Positions 37,420 through 45,956 are shown, numbered from the stretch's first letter. The stretch: DNA of 64,000 bases from Anaerolineae bacterium (GCA_023384415.1 JAHDWJ010000015.1:62001-126000); one strand, 5' to 3'. Numbers and translations: made by a program. The notes: generated by a model from the sequence alone, not told the origin.

Positions 37420-39029
37420 TGCCAACGATGAAGCCAGAACTGCCCGACCAGAACGCGGCCGCACGTTCCCAACTATTTGCGGCCGCTGGTTTCATGGGCG
37501 CCGCTACCATCATCAGCCGTTTATTGGGCCTGGTGCGGGCCGCGGTCATCACCGCCTACTTTGGGGCCGACACCCTGGAAGCCAATGCTATTGCCATTGC
37601 CAGCCGCCTGCCTGATGCCCTATTCTTCATCATGGCTGGGGGGGCTTTAGCCTCAGCCTTTTTGCCCACCTTCTCCGCCTACTTCGCCCGTGAGGATGAA
37701 ACAGGTGCCTGGCAGCTTTTCGCCGCCGTCATCAACCTCATCACCTTGCTCATGGTCCTCATCGCCGGGCTGGCGGCCATCTTTGCCCGCCCCATTCTTA
37801 CTATTTATGTTGGTGATCTGGTCGTGGGCCAGCCTGGTTTTTTGGAGATGACTGTGCCTCTGATGCGGGTGATGCTCCTGACTCCCATCATCTTTGGCAT
37901 TAGCGGCGTTTTTATGGCTGCTCTCAATGCCCGGCAGCATTTCCTGCTGCCTGCCCTGGCGGGTATTCTCTATAACGTCGGCATTATTTTGGGTGTTTGG
38001 CTCCTGGCCCCCAATGTGATGGGGATGGGGATAGGGACTGTTTTAGGGGCATTGGCCCATTTGCTGGTGCAGCTTCCCGGTTTGCGCCGTCAAAATGCCC
38101 GCTACACGCCTGTCCTGACCTTGTACGATCCAGGTGTGCGTCAGGTGCTGCGGCTTATGGCACCTCGTGTATTGGGTCTTTCCTTTAGCCAACTGAACCA
38201 CCTTCTCATTCCCTTTCTGGCCCAGGCCATGATCTTTGGGGCTATTCCGGCCCTTAATTACGCCTGGCTCATTCTCAATATGCCTCTGGGGATGATTGGG
38301 CAAGCGATGGCCATTGCCGCTTTTCCAACCTTTGCCACGCTGGCTGCCCAATCGGCTTTGCCCCAGATGCGTCATATTTTGGCCGATAGTTTGCGCCTTA
38401 TTTTCTTTCTGTCTTTACCGGCTACCGTACTGCTCATGGTGTTAAGCCGCCCTATCATCATCTTCTTGTTTGAACGAGGGGCGTTTGATCAGGCGGCGAC
38501 AACCCTGGTGACGTCGGCGTTGTTGTTCTTTGCTTTAGGATTGACCGCTCTGGCGGCCATTGAGGTGTTGTCGCGGGCTTTCTATGCCTTAGGGGACACG
38601 GTGACGCCGGTGGTGGCAGGGGGACTACAGATGGGGTTGATGGTGCTGTTGAGCCTTTGGTTAAGTCGGTCGTTGTTTCCCCGGTTTGGCTGGCCTGATT
38701 TTGGCGGCCTGGCCCTGGGTATCAGTGTGGCTAACTGGCTAGAGATGGTGGCCCTGGCCTGGTGGCTGCGGCGCAAAATGGGGGGAATGGGCGCGGCCGC
38801 GTGGTTAGATGGGGTGTGGCGCATGGGATTAGCGACAGGGGGGATGGCCCTCGTGACCGGGCTGGGGCAATATGCGCTGGCGGCCGCGCCGGTCGTTGTC
38901 CAACTTCTAGCAGGAACAGTGGTTGGTGGGGGGACCTACCTGCTGTTGTGCCTGGCCTTTCGGGTGCATGAGGTGGAGCAGATATGGCGATATGGGAAAA
39001 GATGGCTAATGAGGATGGATGGCGAATGA
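37419..39029 (+). CDS. murJ: Lipid II flippase MurJ
   Basis: 536 residues, about 14 membrane helices. The start ATG 37419 overlaps the transporter stop by one base, so the two are translationally linked. Family sequences include AATIISRLLGLVRAAVITAYFG, SRLPDALFFIMAGGALASAFLPTFSAYFARED and FLFERGAFD. MurJ flips lipid II to the outer leaflet for peptidoglycan synthesis; it fits with the L,D-transpeptidase elsewhere in the window. Four GCGGCCGC sites lie inside it. Confidence 0.9.
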   Translation: MPTMKPELPDQNAAARSQLFAAAGFMGAATIISRLLGLVRAAVITAYFGADTLEANAIAIASRLPDALFFIMAGGALASAFLPTFSAYFAREDETGAWQLFAAVINLITLLMVLIAGLAAIFARPILTIYVGDLVVGQPGFLEMTVPLMRVMLLTPIIFGISGVFMAALNARQHFLLPALAGILYNVGIILGVWLLAPNVMGMGIGTVLGALAHLLVQLPGLRRQNARYTPVLTLYDPGVRQVLRLMAPRVLGLSFSQLNHLLIPFLAQAMIFGAIPALNYAWLILNMPLGMIGQAMAIAAFPTFATLAAQSALPQMRHILADSLRLIFFLSLPATVLLMVLSRPIIIFLFERGAFDQAATTLVTSALLFFALGLTALAAIEVLSRAFYALGDTVTPVVAGGLQMGLMVLLSLWLSRSLFPRFGWPDFGGLALGISVANWLEMVALAWWLRRKMGGMGAAAWLDGVWRMGLATGGMALVTGLGQYALAAAPVVVQLLAGTVVGGGTYLLLCLAFRVHEVEQIWRYGKRWLMRMDGE

Positions 39030-39063
39030 TCGAGATAGCAGTATCTTCTCAATAAATTGGGGC

Positions 39064-39125
39064 GAACCTTCGCAAGGTTTGGGCAATGGACAAGTTTTTG
39101 GGTCAAACCTTCCAAACGTTACACG
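39064..39125. repeat. Palindromic AACCTT-type repeat pair
   Basis: AACCTTCGCAAGGTTTGG at about 39065 and CAAACCTTCCAAACGTTACACG at about 39104 relate to the palindrome at 14992-15006. Confidence 0.45.
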
Positions 39126-39147
39126 TGTTACTTCTAGCAAAATAAAA

Positions 39148-39168
39148 AACCCGCCATCATGGCGGGTT
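39148..39168 (-). terminator. Terminator of the reverse-strand gene at 39203
   Basis: AACCCGCC (39148-39155) / GGCGGGTT (39161-39168), loop ATCAT; on the reverse strand it is followed by a T-run (TTTTTTATT). On the forward strand it could also serve murJ. Confidence 0.85.
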
Positions 39169-39202
39169 ACTATCAACGGCTAATGGTTCACTCTGTTGCT
39201 TC

Positions 39203-40015
39203 CTACCGCTGCGCGGCCGCGCTTGTGGTAACCTGGAATTGGCTCTCGGCCATCAACCGGCCATTCACCCAAATTCCCAGTGTGTATTGTCCGGCGGCAA
39301 ACCCTTCTTCTGGGTTTAAAAATACATACCCTGGCCCTTCACTGCCATATTTCCACAACTCATTACCCCCATTAATGGCGACACCATCACGCATCCATAC
39401 CCAAGACCAGGCCAACCCATCTACCATCCCCTCATAAGCAAAAGTGCCATAAAGAGTAAAAGAGCCTTCACTGAAGGTACGGTTAGGGTTAATTGGCTGG
39501 TATTGACGGGTAACAGTTGTAGAAAACGATAACACCCCCAGGCTGGTATTTTCCTGGAGAACAGCAGTTGGCTCTACGCGATTATATTGAGTGGGCAAAA
39601 CCAGGGCAGTCGTATCAGTTATCAAATCAAGGGATGGGGATGAAACAATTGAGCGGTCTATCAGTGAAGAGGTGGGGTCTAAAATAAGCATGACCGGCAC
39701 TTGCTCGGTCTCATTGTTGCGGCTTTGCTCGGCGGGGGCTGCGGCCACTGGTTTGTTATTCACCAGGAGGGCTACTCTGGGAGTCTGGTCTGGGGCTTCG
39801 TCCCATCCATAAATACCAACAGCTGCGGTGAGCAAAATAAGCACCAGGGCAGAAGTGGAATATTGCCGCAGACGTTTTTGGGCTTGGACACGTAGGAAAA
39901 AATAGGGGGAGCGTTTGGCTTCACGCCACGCTTTGAATGTTTGTGCCAGCATAGTCAGAGCTAAGATGGCAAAACCCCCTACCAACCAGGGAGCAATGGT
40001 TCCATTTAACGACAT
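39203..40015 (-). CDS. Membrane-anchored protein of unknown function
   Basis: 270 residues from ATG 40015. A first membrane helix lies at ~8-25 (LVGGFAILALTMLAQTF), a basic loop follows, and a second helix at ~53-70 (ALVLILLTAAVGIYGW). The remaining ~200 residues should be outside the cell, ending in a beta-rich region (FTLYGTFAYEGMVDGLAWSW, then YTLGIWVNGRLMAESQF) like an immunoglobulin-type fold. I do not recognise the family. A GCGGCCGC lies 11 bp from its 3' end. Confidence 0.7.
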   Translation of the reverse strand: MSLNGTIAPWLVGGFAILALTMLAQTFKAWREAKRSPYFFLRVQAQKRLRQYSTSALVLILLTAAVGIYGWDEAPDQTPRVALLVNNKPVAAAPAEQSRNNETEQVPVMLILDPTSSLIDRSIVSSPSLDLITDTTALVLPTQYNRVEPTAVLQENTSLGVLSFSTTVTRQYQPINPNRTFSEGSFTLYGTFAYEGMVDGLAWSWVWMRDGVAINGGNELWKYGSEGPGYVFLNPEEGFAAGQYTLGIWVNGRLMAESQFQVTTSAAAQR

Positions 40016-40288
40016 AGAATTGTACTCTCTTCCCAAACTCTCCAGACAACTTGGCACATTATAACAAAGCGTTGACAGCAAGCAACCTAAAGTCCCAATG
40101 TCACCTGATTGCCCCCTTCGCGCCCCCGCTTATAAGAAATGAATGATGAGACCAAGATAAATAAGTGTGTCTGGTGACGGAGGGTAGTCTCAGGCACAGG
40201 TTCTCTTTTTGTCAGGTGTAAGTCTGCTGGGTAAGTTGGTTAGTGGAGAATCAGATGGTGTGACTCACTGGAAGGAATTAAATATCGT

Positions 40289-40317
40289 TTGAATCTTGGC
40301 CTGAGCAGGTTTATAAT
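40289..40317 (+). promoter_or_regulatory. Sigma-70-type promoter of the thiamine operon
   Basis: TTGAAT (40289-40294), a 17-bp spacer and TATAAT (40312-40317), placing the transcript start about 25 nt before the TPP riboswitch. The gap from 40016 to here shows no gene. Confidence 0.8.
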
Positions 40318-40348
40318 CTTGTCATCTGCCACAACCCAATATATGCCA

Positions 40349-40434
40349 CAGGGAGCCGGGGCAGCCCGGCTGAGAGGGTGGTTTTAGGCACCACCGACCT
40401 GCGAACCTGATCCGGATAATGCCGGCGTAGGGAT
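40349..40434 (+). ncRNA. TPP riboswitch (THI element)
   Basis: All conserved blocks are present: GGGAGCC at 40351, GGCTGAGAGGG at 40368, GCGAACCTGATCCGGATAAT at 40401 and GCCGGCGTAGGGA at 40421. It binds thiamine pyrophosphate. It stands between a good promoter and a terminator hairpin, before thiamine pyrophosphokinase, so TPP should cause early termination. Confidence 0.96.
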
Positions 40435-40451
40435 GGAGAAGTTGATTTTTT

Positions 40452-40482
40452 AACGCCACCCTTTGACCAGGTGGCGTTTTTG
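40452..40482 (+). terminator. Riboswitch-controlled terminator
   Basis: AACGCCACC (40452-40460) / GGTGGCGTT (40470-40478) followed by TTTTGTTTT. It lies 17 nt after the aptamer, as expected for a transcriptional OFF switch. Confidence 0.9.
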
Positions 40483-40542
40483 TTTTGCGGGAACTGAGGG
40501 AAAGTGTCGGGGCTTTGGCCACACAGTGCAATAGGAGCTGTT

Positions 40543-41184
40543 ATGGCTGTTCTGATTTTTGCTAACGGGGAGCTGGAGGGGGGGGAATGGCTGCGGCCGC
40601 ATCTGGCTCAGGCCACAGCTTTGATTGCCGCTGACGGGGGCACATATCACCTGTTAAATGCCGGGGTGCGGCCGCATCTCATCATTGGGGATCTCGATTC
40701 GTTAGACCCGGCTACCCAGGCGGAGTTGGCTCAAGCCGGGGTCACCATCTGGCCCCATTTGCAGGATAAGGATGAGACTGATTTGGAGTTGGCCCTGCTC
40801 TACGCGGCCGCAACCTATCCTGATGCCCCGATTCGGGTTTTAGGCGCCTTTGGGGGGCGGCTGGACCAGACTGTAGCTAATTTGCTGCTCCTGGCGCACC
40901 CGATGCTGCGCGGCCGCGATATTCAACTTCTAGACCAGCAGCAGCGGGCCTGGCTCATTGAGGAGCAGGCCACCATTCAAGGGTCTCCGGGCGATACTCT
41001 TTCCCTCATTCCCTTCGGCGGCGATGTGTTGGTACGCCATACCACCGGGCTGAAATGGGCTTTGCTCAACGATTGGCTGCGCTTTGGCCCGGCACGAGGG
41101 ATCAGTAACATCCTCACATCCCCCCTGGCCCAGATTCAAATAGCCGAAGGCATTTTGTTAGCCGTACATCGGACGGCTAAATGA
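40543..41184 (+). CDS. thiN: Thiamine pyrophosphokinase
   Basis: 213 residues from ATG 40543 (AGGAG upstream). Substrate- and metal-binding sequences are ALIAADGGTYHLL, PHLIIGDLDSLDP, QDKDETDLELALLYA and GAFGGRLDQTVANLLLL. It converts thiamine and ATP to thiamine pyrophosphate. Control by the TPP riboswitch and the adjoining thiamine-binding lipoprotein gene point to salvage of external thiamine. Confidence 0.95.
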   Translation: MAVLIFANGELEGGEWLRPHLAQATALIAADGGTYHLLNAGVRPHLIIGDLDSLDPATQAELAQAGVTIWPHLQDKDETDLELALLYAAATYPDAPIRVLGAFGGRLDQTVANLLLLAHPMLRGRDIQLLDQQQRAWLIEEQATIQGSPGDTLSLIPFGGDVLVRHTTGLKWALLNDWLRFGPARGISNILTSPLAQIQIAEGILLAVHRTAK

Positions 41185-41269
41185 CGAAAGACCGAAAGTA
41201 GGGTTTTTTGACCACAGATGACACAAATAACGTATCGAACTGGAAGTTTGATTTACTGAGGAGTTGGTT

Positions 41270-42307
41270 ATGAAAAAGATGATCTATTTTGTTATGCTGC
41301 TGTTGTTAGTGGGCTGCGGCCGCAATCAGACTACGACCTTGCGTCTAATGACCCATGACAGTTTTACCATCAGCGAAACAACTTTGCAGCAGTTTGAGAG
41401 CCAGTACAACATTACCATAGAGATACTGCCTGCAGGGGATGCTGGGGCCATGCTAAATCAGGCCATCCTCACCCGCGAGGATCCCCTGGCGGATCTGCTC
41501 TTTGGGGTGGATAACAGCTTTATGAGCCGCGCCCTGGCTGCCGATTTATTCATTCCCTACCAATCGCCGGAGTTGGTTCATGTCCCTATCAGTCTGCAAT
41601 TAGATAACAGCTATCGGCTAACCCCGGTGGATTATGGCGATGTGTGCCTCAATTATGATAAAGCGTGGTTTGCCCAAAACAACTTGCCCGTGCCCCAATC
41701 CCTGCGCGAATTGACCGATCCCATGTATCGGGGGCTGCTGGTCGTGCAGAATCCGGCAACCTCTAGCCCTGGTCTGGCTTTTTTGCTGGCCACCCTGGAT
41801 GTGTTCGGGGAGACGGGTCCATACAGCTACCTCGACTTTTGGGCTGAACTAAGGGCCAATGATGTTTTAGTCACCAATGGCTGGAGTGAGGCGTATTATG
41901 GGGCGTTTACGGTAGGGGGTGGGGGGACGCGGCCGCTGGTGGTCTCTTATGCCAGCAGCCCGCCTGCCGAAGTTTACTTTGCCGAAACCCCGCCCGCTGA
42001 AGCCCCCACGGCCAGCGTGGTCGCCCCAGGAACCTGTTTCCGGCAGGTGGAGTTTGTAGGCATTTTGCAGGGAACAAAAAATGAGATTCTGGCCCAACAA
42101 TTTATTGACTTTATGTTAAGCCCTGTCTTCCAGGAAGATATCCCCCTCAATATGTTCGTCTTCCCGGCTAACAACCAGGCGGTCTTGCCTGACCTGTTTA
42201 CCAGATGGGCCCAAATTCCTGACGAACCTGTGTGGGGAGATGCGGCCGCGATTGAAGCCAATCGAGAAAAATGGATCAATGCCTGGACGGAAACTGTATT
42301 ACGTTAG
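41270..42307 (+). CDS. thiB: Thiamine-binding ABC transporter lipoprotein (ThiB-like)
   Basis: 345 residues; ATG 41270 with GAGGAG upstream. Lipobox LVGC at the N-terminus. The solute-binding fold shows TLRLMTHDSFTISE, LADLLFGVDNSFMSRAL, the substrate region DYGDVCLNYDKAWF and NPATSSPGLAFLLATL, typical of ThiB/TbpA. It captures thiamine outside the cell. The usual partners ThiP and ThiQ do not follow, so the permease must be elsewhere. Regulated with thiN by the TPP riboswitch (inference from order and an 85-bp gap). Confidence 0.9.
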   Translation: MKKMIYFVMLLLLVGCGRNQTTTLRLMTHDSFTISETTLQQFESQYNITIEILPAGDAGAMLNQAILTREDPLADLLFGVDNSFMSRALAADLFIPYQSPELVHVPISLQLDNSYRLTPVDYGDVCLNYDKAWFAQNNLPVPQSLRELTDPMYRGLLVVQNPATSSPGLAFLLATLDVFGETGPYSYLDFWAELRANDVLVTNGWSEAYYGAFTVGGGGTRPLVVSYASSPPAEVYFAETPPAEAPTASVVAPGTCFRQVEFVGILQGTKNEILAQQFIDFMLSPVFQEDIPLNMFVFPANNQAVLPDLFTRWAQIPDEPVWGDAAAIEANREKWINAWTETVLR

Positions 42308-42409
42308 CCACGTTCGATTTTCTAACTGCGCTAGTTTGGGCTATACTCACCCCCTCTGCAACACCGGTGACAGCTACCCGGTGGGCTTGAACTGATAAAA
42401 AACGGGATG

Positions 42410-42434
42410 TGTGACCTCACCCATCTCGTTTCCT
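42410..42434 (+). terminator. Possible terminator after thiB
   Basis: AACGGGATG pairs imperfectly with CATCTCGTT within about 42402-42431, with a short pyrimidine-rich tail. A further stem CACCGG/CCGGTG lies just before it at about 42363-42386. Either may end the thiamine operon. Confidence 0.4.
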
Positions 42435-42455
42435 GTTTTCGGCCAATCAAAACTG

Positions 42456-42492
42456 TGGTGGTCGCAGAACCCACCTTATCAAAACAAAGGAG
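42456..42492 (+). ncRNA. preQ1-I riboswitch overlapping the ribosome-binding site
   Basis: P1 stem GGTGG (42457-42461) / CCACC (42471-42475), loop TCGCAGAAC, then TTATCAAAACAAAGGAG. The layout closely follows the small type II preQ1-I aptamer known from Thermoanaerobacter: GGGTCGCAG, ACCCC, then AACAAAACAAGG. The A-rich tail that docks on P1 runs into the Shine-Dalgarno AAAGGAG (42486-42492) of the next gene, so bound preQ1 should hide the RBS and block translation. Confidence 0.88.
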
Positions 42493-42498
42493 TGTTAA

Positions 42499-43200
42499 AT
42501 GAATAGTTCCCCTACTGTGGCCGGCCGCCGGGAGCCGCTGGCCCACCCGATGGCCTTGGCCATTCCCCGTGTCGTTGTTCTGGTTATTGCCGCTTATATC
42601 GCTGCTCAAATGATTGCCGATGTGGCCAGCACTAAAATTGGTCTGGTCTTAGGGTTGTCTGTAGATATGGGGACGTTTATCTACCCCATCACCTTTACCC
42701 TGCGTGATCTGGCTCATAAGACGATGGGCAAAAAAAATACGCAGGTGTTAATTGTTGCGGCCGCGGGTGTAAATTTATTCATGGCCCTATATTTACTCTG
42801 GTCGGCCAGCGTACCGGCCGGCGAAGGGTTCCAATATCAAGAAGCGTTCACCGCTGTGCTTGGTCCCTTGTGGCGCATCGTCCTCGCTTCCATTGTCGCT
42901 GAGGTGGTTAGTGAGCTGGTAGATACAGAAGTATACCATTGGTTTGTTACCCGAATTACCACCAGCTACCAATGGGCGAGGGTATTGGTGAGTAACAGCG
43001 TCAGTATCCCGATAGATAATCTGATTTTTACTCTGGGTGCTTTTGCCGCTTTACCTGGTTTGCAAGATCATTTTCTGACTCAGCCGTGGGGCACTGTAGG
43101 GCAGATTTTTCTTTTCAATCTGGCTGTTAAATACGGTGTCACCTTATTTTCCCTACCCCTTATTTATCTCACCCCTGATGCCGAATGGCGGGAAAGGTAA
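42499..43200 (+). CDS. yhhQ: Queuosine precursor transporter (YhhQ/VUT family)
   Basis: 233 residues with about six to seven membrane helices. Family sequences are AYIAAQMIADVASTKI, YPITFTLRDLAHKTMGKKN and ASIVAEVVSELVDTEVYHWF. YhhQ imports preQ0/preQ1 or queuine-type bases for tRNA modification. The preQ1-I riboswitch directly in front supports this assignment independently. Confidence 0.93.
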   Translation: MNSSPTVAGRREPLAHPMALAIPRVVVLVIAAYIAAQMIADVASTKIGLVLGLSVDMGTFIYPITFTLRDLAHKTMGKKNTQVLIVAAAGVNLFMALYLLWSASVPAGEGFQYQEAFTAVLGPLWRIVLASIVAEVVSELVDTEVYHWFVTRITTSYQWARVLVSNSVSIPIDNLIFTLGAFAALPGLQDHFLTQPWGTVGQIFLFNLAVKYGVTLFSLPLIYLTPDAEWRER

Positions 43201-43257
43201 GAAAATAGGGAATGTAAACGTCGAGTTTAAGGCAAAGGCTTTGCTAACAACAATTTT

Positions 43258-43319
43258 GGGGCACGAATTTCACGGGCAAACGTAGATTTTTCTTATTTTC
43301 ATTCGTGGAATCTGTGCCC
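43258..43319. repeat. Inverted repeat of the CACGAATTTCA type
   Basis: A 16-bp arm at about 43259-43274 pairs with 43304-43319 (13 of 16 positions). It shares the CACGAATTTCA core with the element at 27035-27096. Confidence 0.45.
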
Positions 43320-43343
43320 TATAGAATTTAAGGGAAAATCAGT

Positions 43344-43757
43344 ATGAGAAAAATGATATGGCTGTTCTGGTTGGCCCTGGTGTTAGGGTTGACAGCGTGT
43401 GGGGGTAAGGGAGAGGATGCGGCCGCGAACGTCGTAGACATCGCCAATTTGCCCATATCTGTGGATGTTAGCACCGTCGCTGCGATTAAAGACGACAAAG
43501 AGGTCTTCCTGTTAGATGTACGCGAACAGTGGGAATACGATGAGGCCCATATTTCAGGTGTAACCCTCATTCCGATGGAGGAAATCCCTCTCCGGTTGAA
43601 CGAAATCCCCACCGATCAGGAAGTCATTATCACCTGCCGCAGTGGCAATCGCAGTGGGCAAGTTGTTGAGTTCCTGCGCCAGCAAGGATTTACCAATGTC
43701 CACAATATGGAAGGGGGGCTATTGGCCTGGCAAGCGGCCGGTTATCCTACTGAGTGA
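43344..43757 (+). CDS. Rhodanese-domain lipoprotein
   Basis: 137 residues with a signal peptide and lipobox (LTAC). The single rhodanese domain contains VFLLDVREQWEYDEAHISG and the active-site loop ITCRSGNRSGQVVEFL with the catalytic Cys. It transfers sulfane sulfur or acts as a redox or sulfide-detoxifying protein on the cell surface. It stands alone between yhhQ and a reverse-strand regulator. Confidence 0.9.
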   Translation: MRKMIWLFWLALVLGLTACGGKGEDAAANVVDIANLPISVDVSTVAAIKDDKEVFLLDVREQWEYDEAHISGVTLIPMEEIPLRLNEIPTDQEVIITCRSGNRSGQVVEFLRQQGFTNVHNMEGGLLAWQAAGYPTE

Positions 43758-43828
43758 TAATTTTTGGCTGGAAGACGGAAGACCATGGCTGTTTTCCGTC
43801 TCCCTATACTACTTAACTACTTAGGGCC

Positions 43829-44473
43829 TCAATGAGGCGAATTATCCAACCTGAACCCATGCCCCCGTACCGTCACAATATAGTTGTATTCATCCAACTC
43901 ACCCAGACGATCTCGTAGACGACGTACCAGGGCATCAATCGCTTGCTCCGTGACACCCATCCCCCCTGTTTCCGGCCACACCGTGTTGACAATTTCATCC
44001 CGGTCTACCACTGCTCCATCGGCATCTACCAACAGCTTAAGCAGATGGAACTGAGCCACAGAAAGGGGAGGATTTAATGTTTCCCCCTTGATACTCACGG
44101 AACGCAGTTCTTCATTAAGGGCCAGATTGCCCTGGCTCTTAGGTCGCTCGAAGGTCAGGGGTAGAGTGGCATCAGTTCCAACAAAAGCCAGCTTAACAGC
44201 CAGAGCGATCTGAATTTCGTCCCCATCCCGTAAGAAGGCCGTACCAGTAATCTGTGTGCCATTCAAATGGGTGCCGTTTTTACTACCCAGGTCATGCAAA
44301 ACGTAGCTGCCATTCTCATGGATAATTTTGACATGATGGCGTGACACTTGTCTTTCCGGTAAGATGATCTGGCAATCACTGCCCCGACCAATGATAAATT
44401 CGTCGGTGTCTATGATCCATCGCTGTCCGGTTAACTGACCTTCTCGTGCCACAATGACCGGCTTTTCGTTCAT
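43829..44473 (-). CDS. FHA domain-winged helix regulator
   Basis: 214 residues from ATG 44473 (AGAGG, 7-nt spacer; ATG 44479 also in frame). Residues ~15-95 are an FHA domain: FIIGRGSDCQIILPERQVSR, then HDLGSKNGTHLNG. Residues ~115-212 are an OmpR-type winged helix: LSVAQFHLLKLLVDADGAVV, VTEQAIDALVRRLRDRL, VTVRGHGFRL. FHA binds phosphothreonine, so this looks like a transcription factor switched by a Ser/Thr kinase. A kinase gene lies divergently 194 bp away. Confidence 0.9.
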   Translation of the reverse strand: MNEKPVIVAREGQLTGQRWIIDTDEFIIGRGSDCQIILPERQVSRHHVKIIHENGSYVLHDLGSKNGTHLNGTQITGTAFLRDGDEIQIALAVKLAFVGTDATLPLTFERPKSQGNLALNEELRSVSIKGETLNPPLSVAQFHLLKLLVDADGAVVDRDEIVNTVWPETGGMGVTEQAIDALVRRLRDRLGELDEYNYIVTVRGHGFRLDNSPH

Positions 44474-44666
44474 AACCATACCTCTTTTTGTATAATAGCC
44501 ATAACTATCTAACAAAGCTATGTCTCAGAGCAATAAGCGGGTAACATGGATGAGGATGAATACGGATGAATTAAAGAAGGCACTGTCCGCGTTTGGTTTT
44601 ATCCATGTTATAAATAATTGTTCTGCAGGTGAATAAAGGTTCAGGTTTGTCTGGTGCGTATTGACT

Positions 44667-45653
44667 ATGTTGTTACCTTTAAGTGACGGTACTATTCTAC
44701 GGAATCGTTATAAACTGACCAATGTTGTTGGTCAGGGGGGAATGGGCTGCGTTTATCGGGCTGAGGATTTACGGCTGCCAGGGCGTGTCTGCGCTATTAA
44801 AGAGGTTCAGCCAGACCCGACTCTTTCGCCAGAACTACAGGCACAAGCGCAGAGTCAATTTCATCGGGAAGCCAGTATTTTGGCCCAATTGGATCATCCC
44901 AATTTGCCCAAGGTGTCTGACTTCTTTACCGATAATGAGCGCGATTTTTTAGTCATGGATTATGTGCCAGGTTTGGATCTGCGAGAAGTGACGCAGGTGA
45001 GTTATGAGCAAGGTAGTGTGCCGGATGTGCCCACGGTGCTGAGTTGGACATGGCAGATTTTAGACGCTCTGGAATATCTTTACAAACAGAACCCGCCTGT
45101 GCTGCATCGGGATATAAAACCGGCCAATATCAAATTAACGCCAGATAACCGAATTAAACTGGTAGATTTTGGTCTTGTCAAGCTAATGGCCGAAGATGAT
45201 GTTCGCACCATAACTGTGATTCAAGGTCGAGGCACAGCGTTGTATACGCCCCTGGAGCAATATGGCAGTGATTCGGCCCATACGGATGTGCGGAGTGATA
45301 TTTATGCTTTGGGGGCGACATTGTACCATTTGTTTAGCAACCAACTGCCCCCTTCGGCAAAGGAGCGTTTCCTCAACCCGGCGAGTCTGCGGCCGCTGCC
45401 CCAAATCAATCCCGATGTACCTGGCTATGTCGCGGAAGCTATCTCTTGGGCCATGGCTATGCACCCAGATGATCGGCCTGATTCTATTGCCATTCTGCGT
45501 GAAGCCTTACAGGGAAAGCGTACTCGGTCGCGGCCGCGTTCCCAAGAAATTACCACTGGTTCTCTCTGGTTTGACGCCATCATGGCCAACCGTGTTCCCC
45601 TCATCCTGGCCTTCGTCTTATTCCTCCTCGCCCTGGCCCTGACCTTCATCTAA
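44667..45653 (+). CDS. Ser/Thr protein kinase, tail-anchored
   Basis: 328 residues. Pkn-type catalytic domain at ~10-275: VVGQGGMGCVYRAED, catalytic VLHRDIKPANIKLT, DFG (LVDFGLVK), APE-region LYTPLEQYG and the DVRSDIYALGATLYHL helix. The C-terminus is a single membrane helix (PLILAFVLFLLALALTF), with no extracellular sensor. It may phosphorylate the FHA regulator encoded next to it (inference). ATG 44667 is preferred to an in-frame TTG 6 nt upstream. Confidence 0.92.
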   Translation: MLLPLSDGTILRNRYKLTNVVGQGGMGCVYRAEDLRLPGRVCAIKEVQPDPTLSPELQAQAQSQFHREASILAQLDHPNLPKVSDFFTDNERDFLVMDYVPGLDLREVTQVSYEQGSVPDVPTVLSWTWQILDALEYLYKQNPPVLHRDIKPANIKLTPDNRIKLVDFGLVKLMAEDDVRTITVIQGRGTALYTPLEQYGSDSAHTDVRSDIYALGATLYHLFSNQLPPSAKERFLNPASLRPLPQINPDVPGYVAEAISWAMAMHPDDRPDSIAILREALQGKRTRSRPRSQEITTGSLWFDAIMANRVPLILAFVLFLLALALTFI

Positions 45654-45717
45654 TCTGGGGGCAAGGTAATCCTTGTCTCAGATAAACAGTCTCCTAAAAC
45701 GACAGCCACCAAACTCC

Positions 45718-45956
45718 CTCGTTTGCCAGCAGTTCTCAATTTGCCCTAAAATGAATGTAGGGGTGGGACAGGTGGGCCAGGATTTTGGTCAAACAGGAGC
45801 GTTTCGTTCCCACCTGTCTCGCCCCGCTTTGGCTGAAACGGAAGGGGTAAAGGGGGTGAGACAGGCGGGAATCAGGTTGAACCGTTTGACCCGGATGGTT
45901 GCCCGCCTGTCCCACCCCTACCACGGGTTTTAAATTGAGAATTGCTGCTCGTTTGC
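45718..45956. mobile_element. 221-bp MITE with 9-bp target duplication
   Basis: CTCGTTTGC occurs at 45718-45726 and again at 45948-45956. Between them, 45727-45947 starts CAGCAGTTCTCAATTT and ends AAATTGAGAATTGCTG, an inverted pair with one mismatch. Inside are longer inverted arms: 45757-45777 pairs with 45901-45921 at 20 of 21 positions, and CACCTGTCTC with GAGACAGGCG further in. The element has no coding capacity and can fold almost end to end. It inserted between the kinase and an ABC ATPase gene and needs a transposase elsewhere. Confidence 0.88.

Noticed and set aside
42360..42398. CACCGG/CCGGTG stem followed by AAAAAACGG considered as the preQ1 aptamer
   Set aside because: It lacks the aptamer's loop and is far from the start codon; the match at 42456-42492 is much better.
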